Assembly (NCBI RefSeq): GCF_003711805.1
Contig: NZ_QXCP01000012.1
Location: forward strand, 310,001 to 374,000
DNA: 64,000 nucleotides
Direction of reading: 5' to 3'
Source: Brachybacterium sp. EE-P12
GTDB lineage: Bacteria; Actinomycetota; Actinomycetes; Actinomycetales; Dermabacteraceae
Part shown: in pieces, positions 8,645 to 17,165 of the stretch
Layout: every line of letters starts with the position of its first letter
Numbering within the stretch: position 1 is the stretch's first letter
Program-made: the position numbers and the translations under genes
Notes under the pieces: generated by a model
The model's database searches: none
Seen by the model: only the letters and a program-made list of their open reading frames with translations
What the model was told of the DNA's origin: nothing

Positions 8645-9669
8645 GACTCGTAGTTCACCTTCTTCTCGCCGTAGCGGACCTGCACGTAGGTGATGACCAG
8701 CAGGATCGCCAGCAGCACGGTCGCGGCCGCCGAGGCGCTGCCGATGTCGAACTTCTGGAAGGCTTCTTCGTAGACCATCCAGCTCAGCGTGCTCGAGGAG
8801 GTCCCGGGTCCGCCGCTGGTCATGATCGAGATGATGTCGAAGGCCTGCGCGGCGGAGATGATGCCCGTGATCGCGAGGAAGAACGTGATCGGGCTCAGCA
8901 GCGGCAGGGTCAGGTGGCGGAACAGCTTCCAGCCGTGCGCGCCGTCGAGGGCCGCGGCCTCGTAGAGGTCCTTCGGCAGGTCGAGGATCGCGGTGTAGCA
9001 GATGACCGTGACGAAGCCGAGGCGCTGCCAGGTGTAGGCGATGGTGATCGACCACAGCGACCAGTCCGAGGTGGTGGTCCAGGCCGGGGAATCGGCGCCG
9101 AACAGGGAGAACGCCCAGCGGGAGAGTCCGTAGTTCGGGTCGAACATGAACAGCCACAGGATGCCGACGGCCGCGCCGGGGAGCATGTGCGGGGCGAAGG
9201 CCATGGTCTGCGCGAAGCCGGTGAGCGGGACCTTCGTGGCCAGCAGGCTGCCCAGCAGCAGGCCCAGCGCGAGCGAGCCGACCACGCTGACCCCGGTGAA
9301 GATCAGCGTGTTCATCAGGACCTGGCCGAAGCTCGCCGAGGTGAACAGGGAGGCGTAGTTCTCCAGCCCCACCCATTCGGGGACGGGCTCGACGAAGTCC
9401 CAGTCGAAGAAGCTCAGCCCGATGTTGTACAGCGCCGGGTAGTACGAGAAGACGATGATCGCGATCAGGTTCGGCGCGATCAGCGCACCGAACAGGAGCG
9501 CGTCGCGGCGCGCTCGGCGGCGACGCTGCGGGGAGCGCCGACGGACGGGGCGCTGCGCGGCGGGCGTCGCCCCGCTCTGCGCGGACCCGGCGGCCGCCTG
9601 GGCCGACGGCGCTGCGGCGCCGGCGCGGACGGCGGGGTCCGAGCCGTGCGTGCGGACGGGAACTGTCAT
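8641..9669 (-). CDS. ABC transporter permease, UgpA/MalF type
   Basis: The product is 342 aa: an Ala/Arg-rich cytoplasmic N-terminus of about 55 residues, then six membrane segments. The EAA loop reads LYEAAALDGAHGWKLFRHLTLP. It is the first gene of the importer operon. The ATG at 9669 is preceded by GGGAG at the right spacing, and that Shine-Dalgarno sequence is itself part of a LacI-type operator (9669-9682). Substrate identity follows the binding protein and the adjacent GDPD genes. Confidence 0.93.
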   Translation of the reverse strand: MTVPVRTHGSDPAVRAGAAAPSAQAAAGSAQSGATPAAQRPVRRRSPQRRRRARRDALLFGALIAPNLIAIIVFSYYPALYNIGLSFFDWDFVEPVPEWVGLENYASLFTSASFGQVLMNTLIFTGVSVVGSLALGLLLGSLLATKVPLTGFAQTMAFAPHMLPGAAVGILWLFMFDPNYGLSRWAFSLFGADSPAWTTTSDWSLWSITIAYTWQRLGFVTVICYTAILDLPKDLYEAAALDGAHGWKLFRHLTLPLLSPITFFLAITGIISAAQAFDIISIMTSGGPGTSSSTLSWMVYEEAFQKFDIGSASAAATVLLAILLVITYVQVRYGEKKVNYES

Positions 9670-9682
9670 GAGAGCGCTCCCA
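9669..9682. promoter_or_regulatory. LacI-family operator overlapping SD and start codon of the permease gene
   Basis: TGAGAGCGCTCCCA differs by one base from the perfect 14-bp palindrome TGGGAGCGCTCCCA. It covers the Shine-Dalgarno GGGAG and the first base of the permease start codon on the minus strand, so repressor bound here would sit inside the transcribed leader. Confidence 0.7.
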
Positions 9683-9816
9683 GCTTCCTGGTCGGGACGG
9701 CCCGGAGGGCAGTCGCGGGTGTGGATGACGCGGCCACCGTAGGGACGCCGCCGACGCCGCGCCAAGCAGCGGCCGATTCCGGTGAACCGACCGTGAACAG
9801 CGCCTGACCTCGCAGG

Positions 9817-9830
9817 TGGGAGCGCTCCCA
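9817..9830. promoter_or_regulatory. LacI-family operator, perfect 14-bp palindrome (CebR-like)
   Basis: TGGGAGCGCTCCCA is a perfect palindrome in the 424-bp gap between the importer operon and the divergent LacI gene. As I recall it, the same sequence is the operator of Streptomyces CebR. Its centre is 148 bp from that of the second copy at 9669-9682, suggesting a two-site or looping arrangement. The rest of the gap (9831-10093) shows no further gene or clear repeat. Confidence 0.8.
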
Positions 9831-10093
9831 CGCTGCGCGCGGAGGCCCTCCGAGCCCCCTGCGGCACCCGCGGTGCATCGACCGTCCACCGCAAGTTCAT
9901 CGGCGCGGCGCCGAGAATTCGCCGACGGCCCGGACGCGCCCCGGACCCCCTCCCCCGGTCTTCACCTGCAGGCCACCTCCCCGCTCCGGCGCGCCCTGTC
10001 CGACGGACTATCCTGCGCCGACCGGTCGCCGCACCGCGCGGCCCCGCACTGGTTCCGCGACCCGGTCGGAGGCCGGGTCCGGAAGGAGGAGAG

Positions 10094-11179
10094 ATGCTGA
10101 GCCAGCCCACCATGGAGGACGTCGCCCGGGCATCGGGGGTCTCGCGCTCCACCGTCTCGCGGGTCTTCCAGCACGACGGCGAGAAGGTCTCCCCCGACAC
10201 CCTCATCGCCGTCCACGAGGCGGCGACCCGTCTGGGCTACGTGCACAACCTCGTCGCGAGCGGACTCGCGATGCGCCGCGGCCACCAGTTCGGTCTGCTC
10301 GTGCGCGATGCGACCAACCCCGCCTACGGGCACCTGCTGGCCGAGACCAACCGTGCCGTCGAGCGTGCCGGCCGCACCCTGATCTCCGTGACCGCCTCCC
10401 GCCACGACTACGGCACCGCCGAGGTGGCGGGGCTGCGCCGCCTGCTCGGCCAGCGAGTCGCCGGGGTGCTCGTCGGCACCGGCGTGACCGCAGCGGAGGA
10501 TCTCGTCCGGACGGTCACCTCGGTGCCGCTGATGATCGTCGGCCGTCCGAACGCGCACCCGCAGATCGAGTCGGTCAGCTACGACGAGCGCGCGCACGGC
10601 CGGATGGTCGCCGAGCAGATCGCCGCCCTCGGGCATCGCCGGATCGTGGCGCTCACCGCTCCTCTGCTCTACTCGCGCGTCTTCGACCTGCGGATCCGCA
10701 GCCTCGTCGAGCGGTGCGGGGAGCTGGGCGTGGCGACGGTGCCGGTCGACCTGCTGCCGGTCGAGCAGGGGGTGGCGCGGGCGCTGGACGCGGCGCGCGC
10801 GGAGGGGGCGAGCTGCATCGCCTGCCCGGTGGACTACGTGGCCCTGGACCTGCTGCGCGCCGCGGCGGAGCGGGGCGTGCGCATCCCCGAGGACGTCAGC
10901 ACCTTCGGCTTCGACGGTCTCGGCGACGGCCTGGATCTGGTGGGCCTGGCGACGGTGCGCCTGCCCGTCGCGGAGGTCGCCTCCCGCGCCGTGGAGCGCA
11001 TGGAGGAGCTGCTGGCGAGCACCCAGGAGGACGCCGAAGGGCCGCCCTCGGGGCACGGCGGCGGGCAGGGGGACGCGGCGCTCGTCGAGGGGCCGACGAC
11101 GGCTCGGCACGAGATGGTCGCCGGCCGGCTCGTGCCCGGTCGGTCGCTCTCCGCGCCGCCGGAGCATCTGCGCGGCTGA
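10094..11179 (+). CDS. LacI family transcriptional regulator of the Ugp-like importer
   Basis: The product is 361 aa. The N-terminal helix-turn-helix is classical: MEDVARASGVSRSTVSRVFQ and the hinge helix VHNLVASGLAMRR. A periplasmic-binding-protein-like effector domain follows (GLLVRDATNPAYGHLLAETN, ISTFGFDG-type end). The tail of about 50 residues after VERMEELLAS is Gly/Glu-rich and unusual. It is divergent from the importer operon, and two matching palindromes lie between them, so it is the likely repressor, released by an imported solute or its product. The start at 10094 has GGAAGGAGGAGAG directly upstream. Confidence 0.93.
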   Translation: MLSQPTMEDVARASGVSRSTVSRVFQHDGEKVSPDTLIAVHEAATRLGYVHNLVASGLAMRRGHQFGLLVRDATNPAYGHLLAETNRAVERAGRTLISVTASRHDYGTAEVAGLRRLLGQRVAGVLVGTGVTAAEDLVRTVTSVPLMIVGRPNAHPQIESVSYDERAHGRMVAEQIAALGHRRIVALTAPLLYSRVFDLRIRSLVERCGELGVATVPVDLLPVEQGVARALDAARAEGASCIACPVDYVALDLLRAAAERGVRIPEDVSTFGFDGLGDGLDLVGLATVRLPVAEVASRAVERMEELLASTQEDAEGPPSGHGGGQGDAALVEGPTTARHEMVAGRLVPGRSLSAPPEHLRG

Positions 11180-11247
11180 GAGACCGTGCCGCTGAGCACC
11201 CGCGCCAACGGGCGTCCCGACGCTTCCGAGACCCCTGGACACATCGG

Positions 11248-11388
11248 TGAGGCAGCCCTTACCTTGCCGGTGGAGACTCGCCCCGTCCGACCGTCCCGGA
11301 CAGGGTGAGGCGAGCCTGCCCGAAGTGCAAGAGTGCAGGTCAGGTGAGCCTTTCCATGGGTGACAAGCGGCGCTGAGGGGACTAACGT
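11248..11388 (+). promoter_or_regulatory. Three iron-box-like motifs and promoter of ferritin gene
   Basis: Three degenerate DtxR/IdeR-like sequences precede the promoter: around 11248 (TGAGGCAGCCCTTACCT), 11306 (TGAGGCGAGCCTGCCC) and 11342 (AGGTGAGCCTTTCCA). The third matches 12 of 15 positions of the strong box at 18693-18707. A -35 GTGACA (11360-11365) and -10 TAACGT (11383-11388) follow with a 17-bp spacer. Boxes upstream of -35 fit activation rather than repression. Confidence 0.5.
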
Positions 11389-11395
11389 CCTCCCC

Positions 11396-11917
11396 ATGAA
11401 GATGAGCAACGATCTCGAGAAGAAGTTCCAGGACCAGATCACCCTGGAGTTCGCCGCATCGATCACCTACCGCCAGCTGGCCATCGAGGCCGACGAGCAG
11501 GACCTCCCCGGCATCGCCGCGTGGCTGCGCCACCAGGCGGACGAGGAGATCGTCCACGCCAACAAGTTCATCCAGCACGTCTCGGACCGCGGCAACCACG
11601 CCGCGATCGGCACGATCACCGAGCCCGGCGTGAAGCCCGGCCTGTCCGTGCTGGAGATCTTCGAGGCCTCCCTCGCCCACGAGGAGAAGGTCTCCGAGTC
11701 GATCCGCGAGCTCTACCGCAGCGCGGACAAGGAGGGCGACTACGACTCCCGCCCGCTGCTGAACTGGTTCGTCGACGAGCAGATCGAGGAGGAGGCCACC
11801 GTCTCCGAGATCATCGGTCGCGTGAAGCTGATCGGCGAGGACGGCTCCGGCATCCTGCGTCTGGACGCCGAGCTCGGCCAGCGCCCCGCCGGGGGCACCG
11901 AGGCCGACGACGAGTGA
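11396..11917 (+). CDS. Ferritin (non-heme iron storage)
   Basis: The product is 173 aa, the normal length for a bacterial ferritin subunit. It shows the four-helix ferroxidase pattern: QITLEFAASITYRQLAIEAD with the first metal-binding Glu, WLRHQADEEIVHANKFIQHV with E-x-x-H, and WFVDEQIEEEATVSEII with the later Glu ligands. Twenty-four subunits form a shell that oxidises and stores iron in the cytoplasm. The ATG at 11396 is preferred over an upstream in-frame codon because the -10 box ends at 11388. It stands alone, ending in a strong hairpin. Confidence 0.93.
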   Translation: MKMSNDLEKKFQDQITLEFAASITYRQLAIEADEQDLPGIAAWLRHQADEEIVHANKFIQHVSDRGNHAAIGTITEPGVKPGLSVLEIFEASLAHEEKVSESIRELYRSADKEGDYDSRPLLNWFVDEQIEEEATVSEIIGRVKLIGEDGSGILRLDAELGQRPAGGTEADDE

Positions 11918-11932
11918 CCTCGTCCCGCTGAC

Positions 11933-11972
11933 CGACGGGCCCGGATCCCCGCACGGGGATCCGGGCCCGTCG
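11933..11972. terminator. Bidirectional terminator hairpin, 19-bp perfect stem
   Basis: Positions 11933-11951 and 11954-11972 are exactly complementary with a two-base loop. It lies between the convergent ferritin and LysR genes and can serve both. There is no long T run. Confidence 0.85.
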
Positions 11973-11991
11973 CCTGTGCGGTGCGCTCGCC

Positions 11992-12984
11992 TCACCGGCG
12001 CATGCGCAGCACCCCGGGGCGGTCCATCGCGGCGACGGTCCGGTCGACCAGGCGCTCCATCTCCCGTGCGGCCGCGGGGAGCACCGCCCCGGCGCGGCGG
12101 GCGAGGGTGACGGTGCGGTCCAGCTCGGGGCGCACCAGGCGCGACCAGTGCAGGCCCGGCCGGTCCACGCCCAGCATCGCGGGGACCACCGCCACCCCGA
12201 GGCCTCGCTCGACGAAGCGCAGCACGGCGTCCATCTCCGCCCCCTCGACCACGACTCGCGGGGACAGTCCGTGCGCGGCGAAGGCGGCGTCGGTCGCGGC
12301 CCGCAGGTCGTAGCTGCGCGCCGGCGCCACGAGCGGCAGCCGGGCGAGCTCGGCGAGGGTGACCTCCGCCGGCAGCGGGGGCGTGCGCCGTGCGGAGGAG
12401 ATCACCGCGAGCTGCTCGCGCAGCAGGGGGATCAGCTCGGGGCCCGGGGGCCTCGCCCCCGGTCCCGGCGCGGCGGCAGCGCCCCCCGCCTCGATGACCT
12501 CGGCCGCCTCGCGCCCGGGAGCACCGAGCCCGCCCTCCCGGGTCACCACGAAGGCCAGGTCGAGCTCCCCCTCCTGCAGCTGCTGGACCAGGGCGAGGCT
12601 GCCGGCCTCGCTCACCTCGAGCTCGATGCCCGGATACCGCTCCACGTACTCGGCCAGGACGTCGGCGACGAGGGAGGCGCACACGGTGGGCGGCGCGCCG
12701 AGCCGCACTCGGCCGCGGCGCAGCCCGGCGAGCTCGTCGAGGGCGAGGCGCGCGGAGTCCGCGTCGGCGAGGATCCGCCGCGCCAGCGGCAGCAGCGCCC
12801 TCCCCGCCTCGGTGGGCACCGCACCCTGGTGGCCGCGGTCCAGCAGGGGCGCGCCGAGCTCGCTCTCGAGCGCGGCGATGCGGCGCGAGAGCGACGGCTG
12901 GGCGAGGTACAGCTCCTGCGCGGCGCGGGTGAAGGTGCCGCGGCGCACCACCGCCTCGAAGGCCTGCAGATCCTCGATCCTCAC
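11992..12984 (-). CDS. LysR family regulator, divergent from flavoprotein gene
   Basis: The product is 330 aa from a GTG at 12984, placed so that the protein begins at the usual VRIEDLQAFEAVVRRGTFTRAAQELYLAQPSLSRRIAALE winged-helix region (HTH about residues 5-65). AGGTGG lies upstream; an ATG 13 codons earlier is possible. The effector-binding half is present (VRLGAPPTVCASLVADVLAEY onward). LysR genes usually control the divergent neighbour, here the fumarate-reductase-like flavoprotein whose start is 89 bp away. The ligand is unknown. Confidence 0.9.
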   Translation of the reverse strand: MRIEDLQAFEAVVRRGTFTRAAQELYLAQPSLSRRIAALESELGAPLLDRGHQGAVPTEAGRALLPLARRILADADSARLALDELAGLRRGRVRLGAPPTVCASLVADVLAEYVERYPGIELEVSEAGSLALVQQLQEGELDLAFVVTREGGLGAPGREAAEVIEAGGAAAAPGPGARPPGPELIPLLREQLAVISSARRTPPLPAEVTLAELARLPLVAPARSYDLRAATDAAFAAHGLSPRVVVEGAEMDAVLRFVERGLGVAVVPAMLGVDRPGLHWSRLVRPELDRTVTLARRAGAVLPAAAREMERLVDRTVAAMDRPGVLRMRR

Positions 12985-13073
12985 GCTCCACCTGCTCCCA
13001 TAGTCGATGCGCATAGTCTGCACGCCGAAATCCTCTTGGAGGTATCGCTCCTGGTGGGCCTAGCGTGCACGGC

Positions 13074-14828
13074 ATGAGCACCGACGCTTCTCCCCTCCCC
13101 GACCGTCTGATCTCCACCTCCGTCCTCGTGATCGGCACCGGAGGCGCCGGGCTGCGCGCCTCGATCGAGCTCGCCGAACGAGGGGTGCAGGTGCTCGCCG
13201 TCGGCAAGCGCCGCACGCACGACGCGCACACCACCCTCGCCGCCGGCGGCATCAACGCGGCGCTGGGCACGATGGATCCCGAGGACTCCTGGCAGCATCA
13301 CGCCGCGGACACCCTGCGGGAGTCCTACCTGCTGGCGGACCCGGCGATCGTCGAGCAGGTCGCGCGGAACGCCGCCCGCGGCATCGAGGACCTCGAGCGC
13401 TGGGGCATGCCCTTCGCGCGGGAGGCCGACGGCCGCCTCTCCCAGCGCTTCTTCGGCGCGCACACCTACCGCCGCACCTGCTACGCCGGGGACTACACGG
13501 GGCTGGAGATCCAGCGCACCCTCATGCGCCGCGCGGCGGAGCTGTCGGTGCCGATCATCGACACCGTCTACGTCACCCGTCTGCTGGTCGCGGGCGGGAC
13601 GATCTTCGGCGCCTACGGCTTCGACGTCGTCACCGGCCAGGGCGTGCAGATCCTGGCCGACGCGGTGATCCTCGCCACGGGCGGGCACACCCGGATCTGG
13701 CGCGTGACCTCCTCGCGCCGGGACGAGAACACCGGGGACTCCTTCCGCCTCGCGGCGCTGGCCGGGGCGCGGCTGCGCGATGCGGAGCTGGTGCAGTTCC
13801 ACCCCTCGGGGCTGCTGGAGCCCGAGGACGCCGCCGGGACGCTCGTCTCCGAGGCGGCCCGCGGCGAGGGCGGGGTGCTGCGCAACGCGCTCGGCGAGCG
13901 CTTCATGGAGCGCTACGACCCCCAGCGCCTGGAGCTGTCCACCCGCGACCGGGTGGCGCTGGCGAACTTCACCGAGATCGCCGAGGGGCGCGGCACCGAG
14001 CACGGCGGGGTGCTGCTGGACGTCTCCCACCTCCCCCGCGAGCAGATCCTCGAGAAGCTGCCGCGGGTGTATCGCACGCTGATCGACCTGCAGATGCTCG
14101 ACATCACCGAGTCCCCGATCGAGGTCGCGCCGACGGCACACTACTCGATGGGCGGGGTGTGGGTGCGGGCCGAGGACCACGGCACCGGGGTCGAGGGCCT
14201 GTTCGCGATCGGCGAGGCGGCCTCGGGCCTGCACGGCGCGAACCGGCTGGGCGGCAACTCGCTGATCGAGCTGCTGGTCTACGGACGGATCACCGGCGAG
14301 GTCGCGGCCGAGCACGCGGCCTCCCGCACGCGCGTGGACCGCGACCCGGAGGCGGTGCGGGAGGCGCGGGCCGAGCACTCCGCGCTGCTGTCGGGCGAGG
14401 GGACGGAGGTGCCGCGGCGCCTGCAGCGCGAGGTGCGGGAGGTGATGACCGAGCACGCCGGGGTGGTCCGCTCCGAGGAGGGCCTGCGGGCGGGGATCGA
14501 GAAGATCGCGGCGCTCGAGGAGCGGGCCGGGCACGTCACCGCCCATCCGGACGTCGCGGGCTTCGACGACCTCGCCCACGCCTTCGACCTCAAGGGCTCG
14601 CTGCTCGCCGCGCGCGCGACCCTCGAGTGCGCGCTCGAGCGGCGCGAGACCCGCGGCTGCCACAACCGCTCCGACTTCCCCGAGCAGGACCCCGCGCTGC
14701 GCGGGAACATGACCTGGACCCCGCAGGGCGGGGCGGTGTTCGAGCCGCTGCCGGAGATCCCCGCCGCGCTGCGCGAGCTCGTCGAGCGCCCGGCCGACGA
14801 CTCCCCCGCGGGCAAGCTCGTGGAGTGA
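13074..14828 (+). CDS. FAD-binding fumarate reductase / succinate dehydrogenase-like flavoprotein (stand-alone)
   Basis: The product is 584 aa, close to succinate dehydrogenase A or L-aspartate oxidase length. FAD-binding and catalytic motifs are VIGTGGAGLRASIELAERG, HTTLAAGGINAALG, LVQFHPSG, EAARGEGGVLRNALGERFM, RDRVALANF, PTAHYSMGGVWV and GANRLGGNSLIELLVYG, with a C-terminal helical domain ending in CHNRSDFPEQD. No iron-sulfur or membrane-anchor subunit is adjacent. It may therefore be an L-aspartate oxidase-like or other soluble fumarate-type oxidoreductase rather than complex II. GTG 13065 and ATG 13074 are both possible starts; neither has a good Shine-Dalgarno. Confidence 0.85.
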   Translation: MSTDASPLPDRLISTSVLVIGTGGAGLRASIELAERGVQVLAVGKRRTHDAHTTLAAGGINAALGTMDPEDSWQHHAADTLRESYLLADPAIVEQVARNAARGIEDLERWGMPFAREADGRLSQRFFGAHTYRRTCYAGDYTGLEIQRTLMRRAAELSVPIIDTVYVTRLLVAGGTIFGAYGFDVVTGQGVQILADAVILATGGHTRIWRVTSSRRDENTGDSFRLAALAGARLRDAELVQFHPSGLLEPEDAAGTLVSEAARGEGGVLRNALGERFMERYDPQRLELSTRDRVALANFTEIAEGRGTEHGGVLLDVSHLPREQILEKLPRVYRTLIDLQMLDITESPIEVAPTAHYSMGGVWVRAEDHGTGVEGLFAIGEAASGLHGANRLGGNSLIELLVYGRITGEVAAEHAASRTRVDRDPEAVREARAEHSALLSGEGTEVPRRLQREVREVMTEHAGVVRSEEGLRAGIEKIAALEERAGHVTAHPDVAGFDDLAHAFDLKGSLLAARATLECALERRETRGCHNRSDFPEQDPALRGNMTWTPQGGAVFEPLPEIPAALRELVERPADDSPAGKLVE

Positions 14829-14890
14829 GGTCGTCGGCGGTGCTGAGCGGACGATGACGTGGCTCTCGGCGTGCAGCCGGGAGCGCGGCC

Positions 14891-16171
14891 TCAGCCGATC
14901 CCCTCGGCCGATGTCGACTCCCGCTCAGCATCTCCTGCAGGAGGATCCGGCCAATAGGTGGTCAGGTACGCCTCGACGGCGCGGTGGCGGAACGCGTACG
15001 GCTTCCCGCGAGTGATGATCCCGCGGACGGAGTCCAGCCGCTGCGACGTCGGGCCGGCATCGGACCCTCTGCGCAATCCCATCTTCCGGGCGATCGTGGT
15101 CAGAGTTCGGTCGGCGGGTTCGAGGCCCGCCATCTCCTCGAGGAACTCGCGTTCGCGGGACGGGAGTCGCGCGAGGATCCGCTCGACGTGGGCGGCGGCT
15201 TCGGAGCGGACGCCACCCCATCCTCTGATGACCTGGTCGCGCGTGATGACGTCCCCGGTCCCCGCGTACCAGGCCTGCTCCCCGGCAAGCTGGAACAGGA
15301 ACGGTTCGCCCCGGGAGAGGTCGACGATGGCCGCTCGGGCCTCCGGCTCCATGAAGACCCGGGTGGCGCCCTCGCGATCGTCGGATATCTCCCATCCCTC
15401 GACGAGGAACGGCTGGAGCGCGCTGGCGAGGTCGTCATCGCCGAGCGGGCCGAGCGTCGTGGTCCGGAAGCGGCGAGCGAATGTGGCGCCTTTTCGCGCT
15501 CCGGCCATGTCCGCGAACTCGGGGAGTCCGGTGAGATAGACCGCGAGCGGCAGGGTGCGTGCGATCAGCATCCCGCCAGGCACCTCGACGTCCTCCTCGT
15601 GCGTGAGCGCGTCGCCGAGGGCCACGAGGAGCTGGGACAGCGCGTCCTCCGAGGCGATGTTCTGGACCTCGTCGATGTGTATCAGCACCATCACGTCGCC
15701 ACGGCGGATCGCAGCGCGTCCGATCTCGACCAGCAGTTCCGTCAAGGTGGAGTACGGCTCGGGCCCTTGCTGCTCCCTCAGCGTCAGCGACACTCCCGCC
15801 GCGGCGACGGCTTCGACGCGATCGAGGAGCGTGCCGATCCGCTTTTCCCGTGATGTCGCCAGGTGAGCCTGTCGCGCGACGTCGAGAAGGGCCACCGCGA
15901 CGCGCTTGAGGGGATCCGTGCCCGAGGGGATTCGCAGCTGCGGCGTCACCCAGTCGCCGCGCCGGGCAGCATCGGCCGCGATCTTCCGCACCAGCGACGA
16001 CTTGCCGAGGCCGGCTTCGCCGAGGATCGTCCGCCCCCGCTCGGGGAGGCCGGCGAGCCGGCGTGGCCGGACCACGTCACGCCAGTCGCTGAGCTGGGCG
16101 GTACGCCCCGCCCATACCTGGGGGACGGTGTCGGAGCCGGGGCTGAACGGGGAGTCGAGAGGCGTCCGCAT
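14891..16171 (-). CDS. Isolated AAA-type ATPase, unknown function
   Basis: The product is 426 aa with one P-loop domain: Walker A GEAGLGKSS near residue 51, Walker B VLIHIDEVQ near residue 162, then an arginine-containing lid region and a winged-helix-like C-terminus (LTTIARKMGLRRGSDAGPTSQRL). The fold resembles the Cdc6/Orc1- or STAND-like ATPases that act as switches. It has no recognisable partner nearby. The gene looks somewhat less GC-rich than its neighbours and has an unusually AT-rich promoter, which suggests horizontal acquisition. The 120-bp gap to the upstream operon holds that promoter. Confidence 0.75.
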   Translation of the reverse strand: MRTPLDSPFSPGSDTVPQVWAGRTAQLSDWRDVVRPRRLAGLPERGRTILGEAGLGKSSLVRKIAADAARRGDWVTPQLRIPSGTDPLKRVAVALLDVARQAHLATSREKRIGTLLDRVEAVAAAGVSLTLREQQGPEPYSTLTELLVEIGRAAIRRGDVMVLIHIDEVQNIASEDALSQLLVALGDALTHEEDVEVPGGMLIARTLPLAVYLTGLPEFADMAGARKGATFARRFRTTTLGPLGDDDLASALQPFLVEGWEISDDREGATRVFMEPEARAAIVDLSRGEPFLFQLAGEQAWYAGTGDVITRDQVIRGWGGVRSEAAAHVERILARLPSREREFLEEMAGLEPADRTLTTIARKMGLRRGSDAGPTSQRLDSVRGIITRGKPYAFRHRAVEAYLTTYWPDPPAGDAERESTSAEGIG

Positions 16172-16173
16172 GT

Positions 16174-16207
16174 TGATAACATTATCAGGCGCGACTCTCG
16201 CTGTTAA
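16174..16207 (-). promoter_or_regulatory. Leaderless promoter with palindromic -10 region for the AAA ATPase
   Basis: On the minus strand, -35 TTAACA (16207-16202) and -10 TAATGT (16184-16179) are spaced 17 bp. Transcription would begin at or next to the ATG at 16171, giving a leaderless mRNA. The inverted repeat TGATAACATTATCA (16174-16187) overlaps the -10 and may be a repressor site. Confidence 0.55.
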
Positions 16208-16298
16208 CTTTATCGAGCGCAGACATGCCTGCGCCGACCGGCCGGCGTCGAGGACCAGGCGGGAGCTCTCCTCGGCGCCCGGCAGGACAAAGCACCGC

Positions 16299-17132
16299 TC
16301 ACGCGGGGTTGATGACGCGGCCCCACGTCGACTTGTTGCCCCAGATGTTCTGCCGCAGGCCCTCGAGCTGGAGGACCTGGGAGTGGTCGACGAAGAGGTT
16401 CACCTCGTTGCCGTAGTTCTTGATGTACCACTCGAAGACGGGCCCGTCGGCCGCCTCGAACATGACGTTCTCGATGCCGAGGCCGTTCATGACGGCGGCC
16501 GCGGCGCCGGTGTTCCAGGTGGTGACGTTCTCGGTGATGCCCTCGGACTCGATCATGATGATCTCGGCGCCGGCCTCGAGCGCCTTCCTGCCGCGGTCGA
16601 TGAGGTCGCCGATGTCCTTGGCGCCCTCGGCGGCGAGCTCGGCCTCGCCCGAGTCGCCGCCGGAGCCGATCTGGATGCCGAGCTCGGGCTTGGCCTTCAG
16701 CCCGGCCTTGACGACCTTCTCGACCAGGCGCTGCAGCCCGGAGGTGGAGAGCATGATGAAGCCGGTGGAGATCTCGATGACGTCGAAGCCGACCTCCTTG
16801 GCCTCCTTCAGGTACTGGTCCACGGCGTCGTCCCCGTAGCGCAGCACGGTCTCGATCCAACCGCCGGAGGAGACGTAGGCATCGTGCTCATGGGCGATGT
16901 CGGAGAAGGCGCGCACCTGCTCGGGCGGGACCAGGGCGAAGGAGCCTCCGGCCCACTTGATGCCGTCGATCCAGGGTGCGGCCACGTCGAAGACGTCACG
17001 CAGGTGGCGAGTGCCGAAGGTCGAGTAGTAGGGGGCGCGGATCTCGGTGATCCCGTGGCTGCGGGGCTTCGGGGGCCGCGCGGCCCGCGGGACGAAGTTG
17101 AAGGACACGTCGAAGGGGATCTGGTTGCTCAT
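16299..17132 (-). CDS. ComA-like protein (phosphosulfolactate synthase family)
   Basis: The product is 277 aa and matches the ComA family throughout: RPPKPRSHGITEIRAPYY at residues 19-36, then GIKWAGGSFALVPPEQVRAF, SSGGWIETVLRYGDDAVDQY, GFDVIEISTGFIMLS, EIIMIESEGITEN and LFVDHSQVLQLEGLR. ComA adds sulfite to phosphoenolpyruvate in coenzyme M synthesis. Actinobacteria are not known to make coenzyme M, so the real substrate may be another enolpyruvate or carboxylate. It follows the PrpD gene by 33 bp, so both are expected on one iron-controlled transcript. The ATG at 17132 is preceded by AGAGGAGAACC. Confidence 0.8.
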   Translation of the reverse strand: MSNQIPFDVSFNFVPRAARPPKPRSHGITEIRAPYYSTFGTRHLRDVFDVAAPWIDGIKWAGGSFALVPPEQVRAFSDIAHEHDAYVSSGGWIETVLRYGDDAVDQYLKEAKEVGFDVIEISTGFIMLSTSGLQRLVEKVVKAGLKAKPELGIQIGSGGDSGEAELAAEGAKDIGDLIDRGRKALEAGAEIIMIESEGITENVTTWNTGAAAAVMNGLGIENVMFEAADGPVFEWYIKNYGNEVNLFVDHSQVLQLEGLRQNIWGNKSTWGRVINPA

Positions 17133-17165
17133 GGTTCTCCTCTGGTGGTGAGACGGCGGGGGCGC

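Noticed and set aside
9962..13270. 1102-codon open frame on minus across the LacI, ferritin and LysR genes
   Set aside because: Crosses genes with clear domains in other frames; shadow only.
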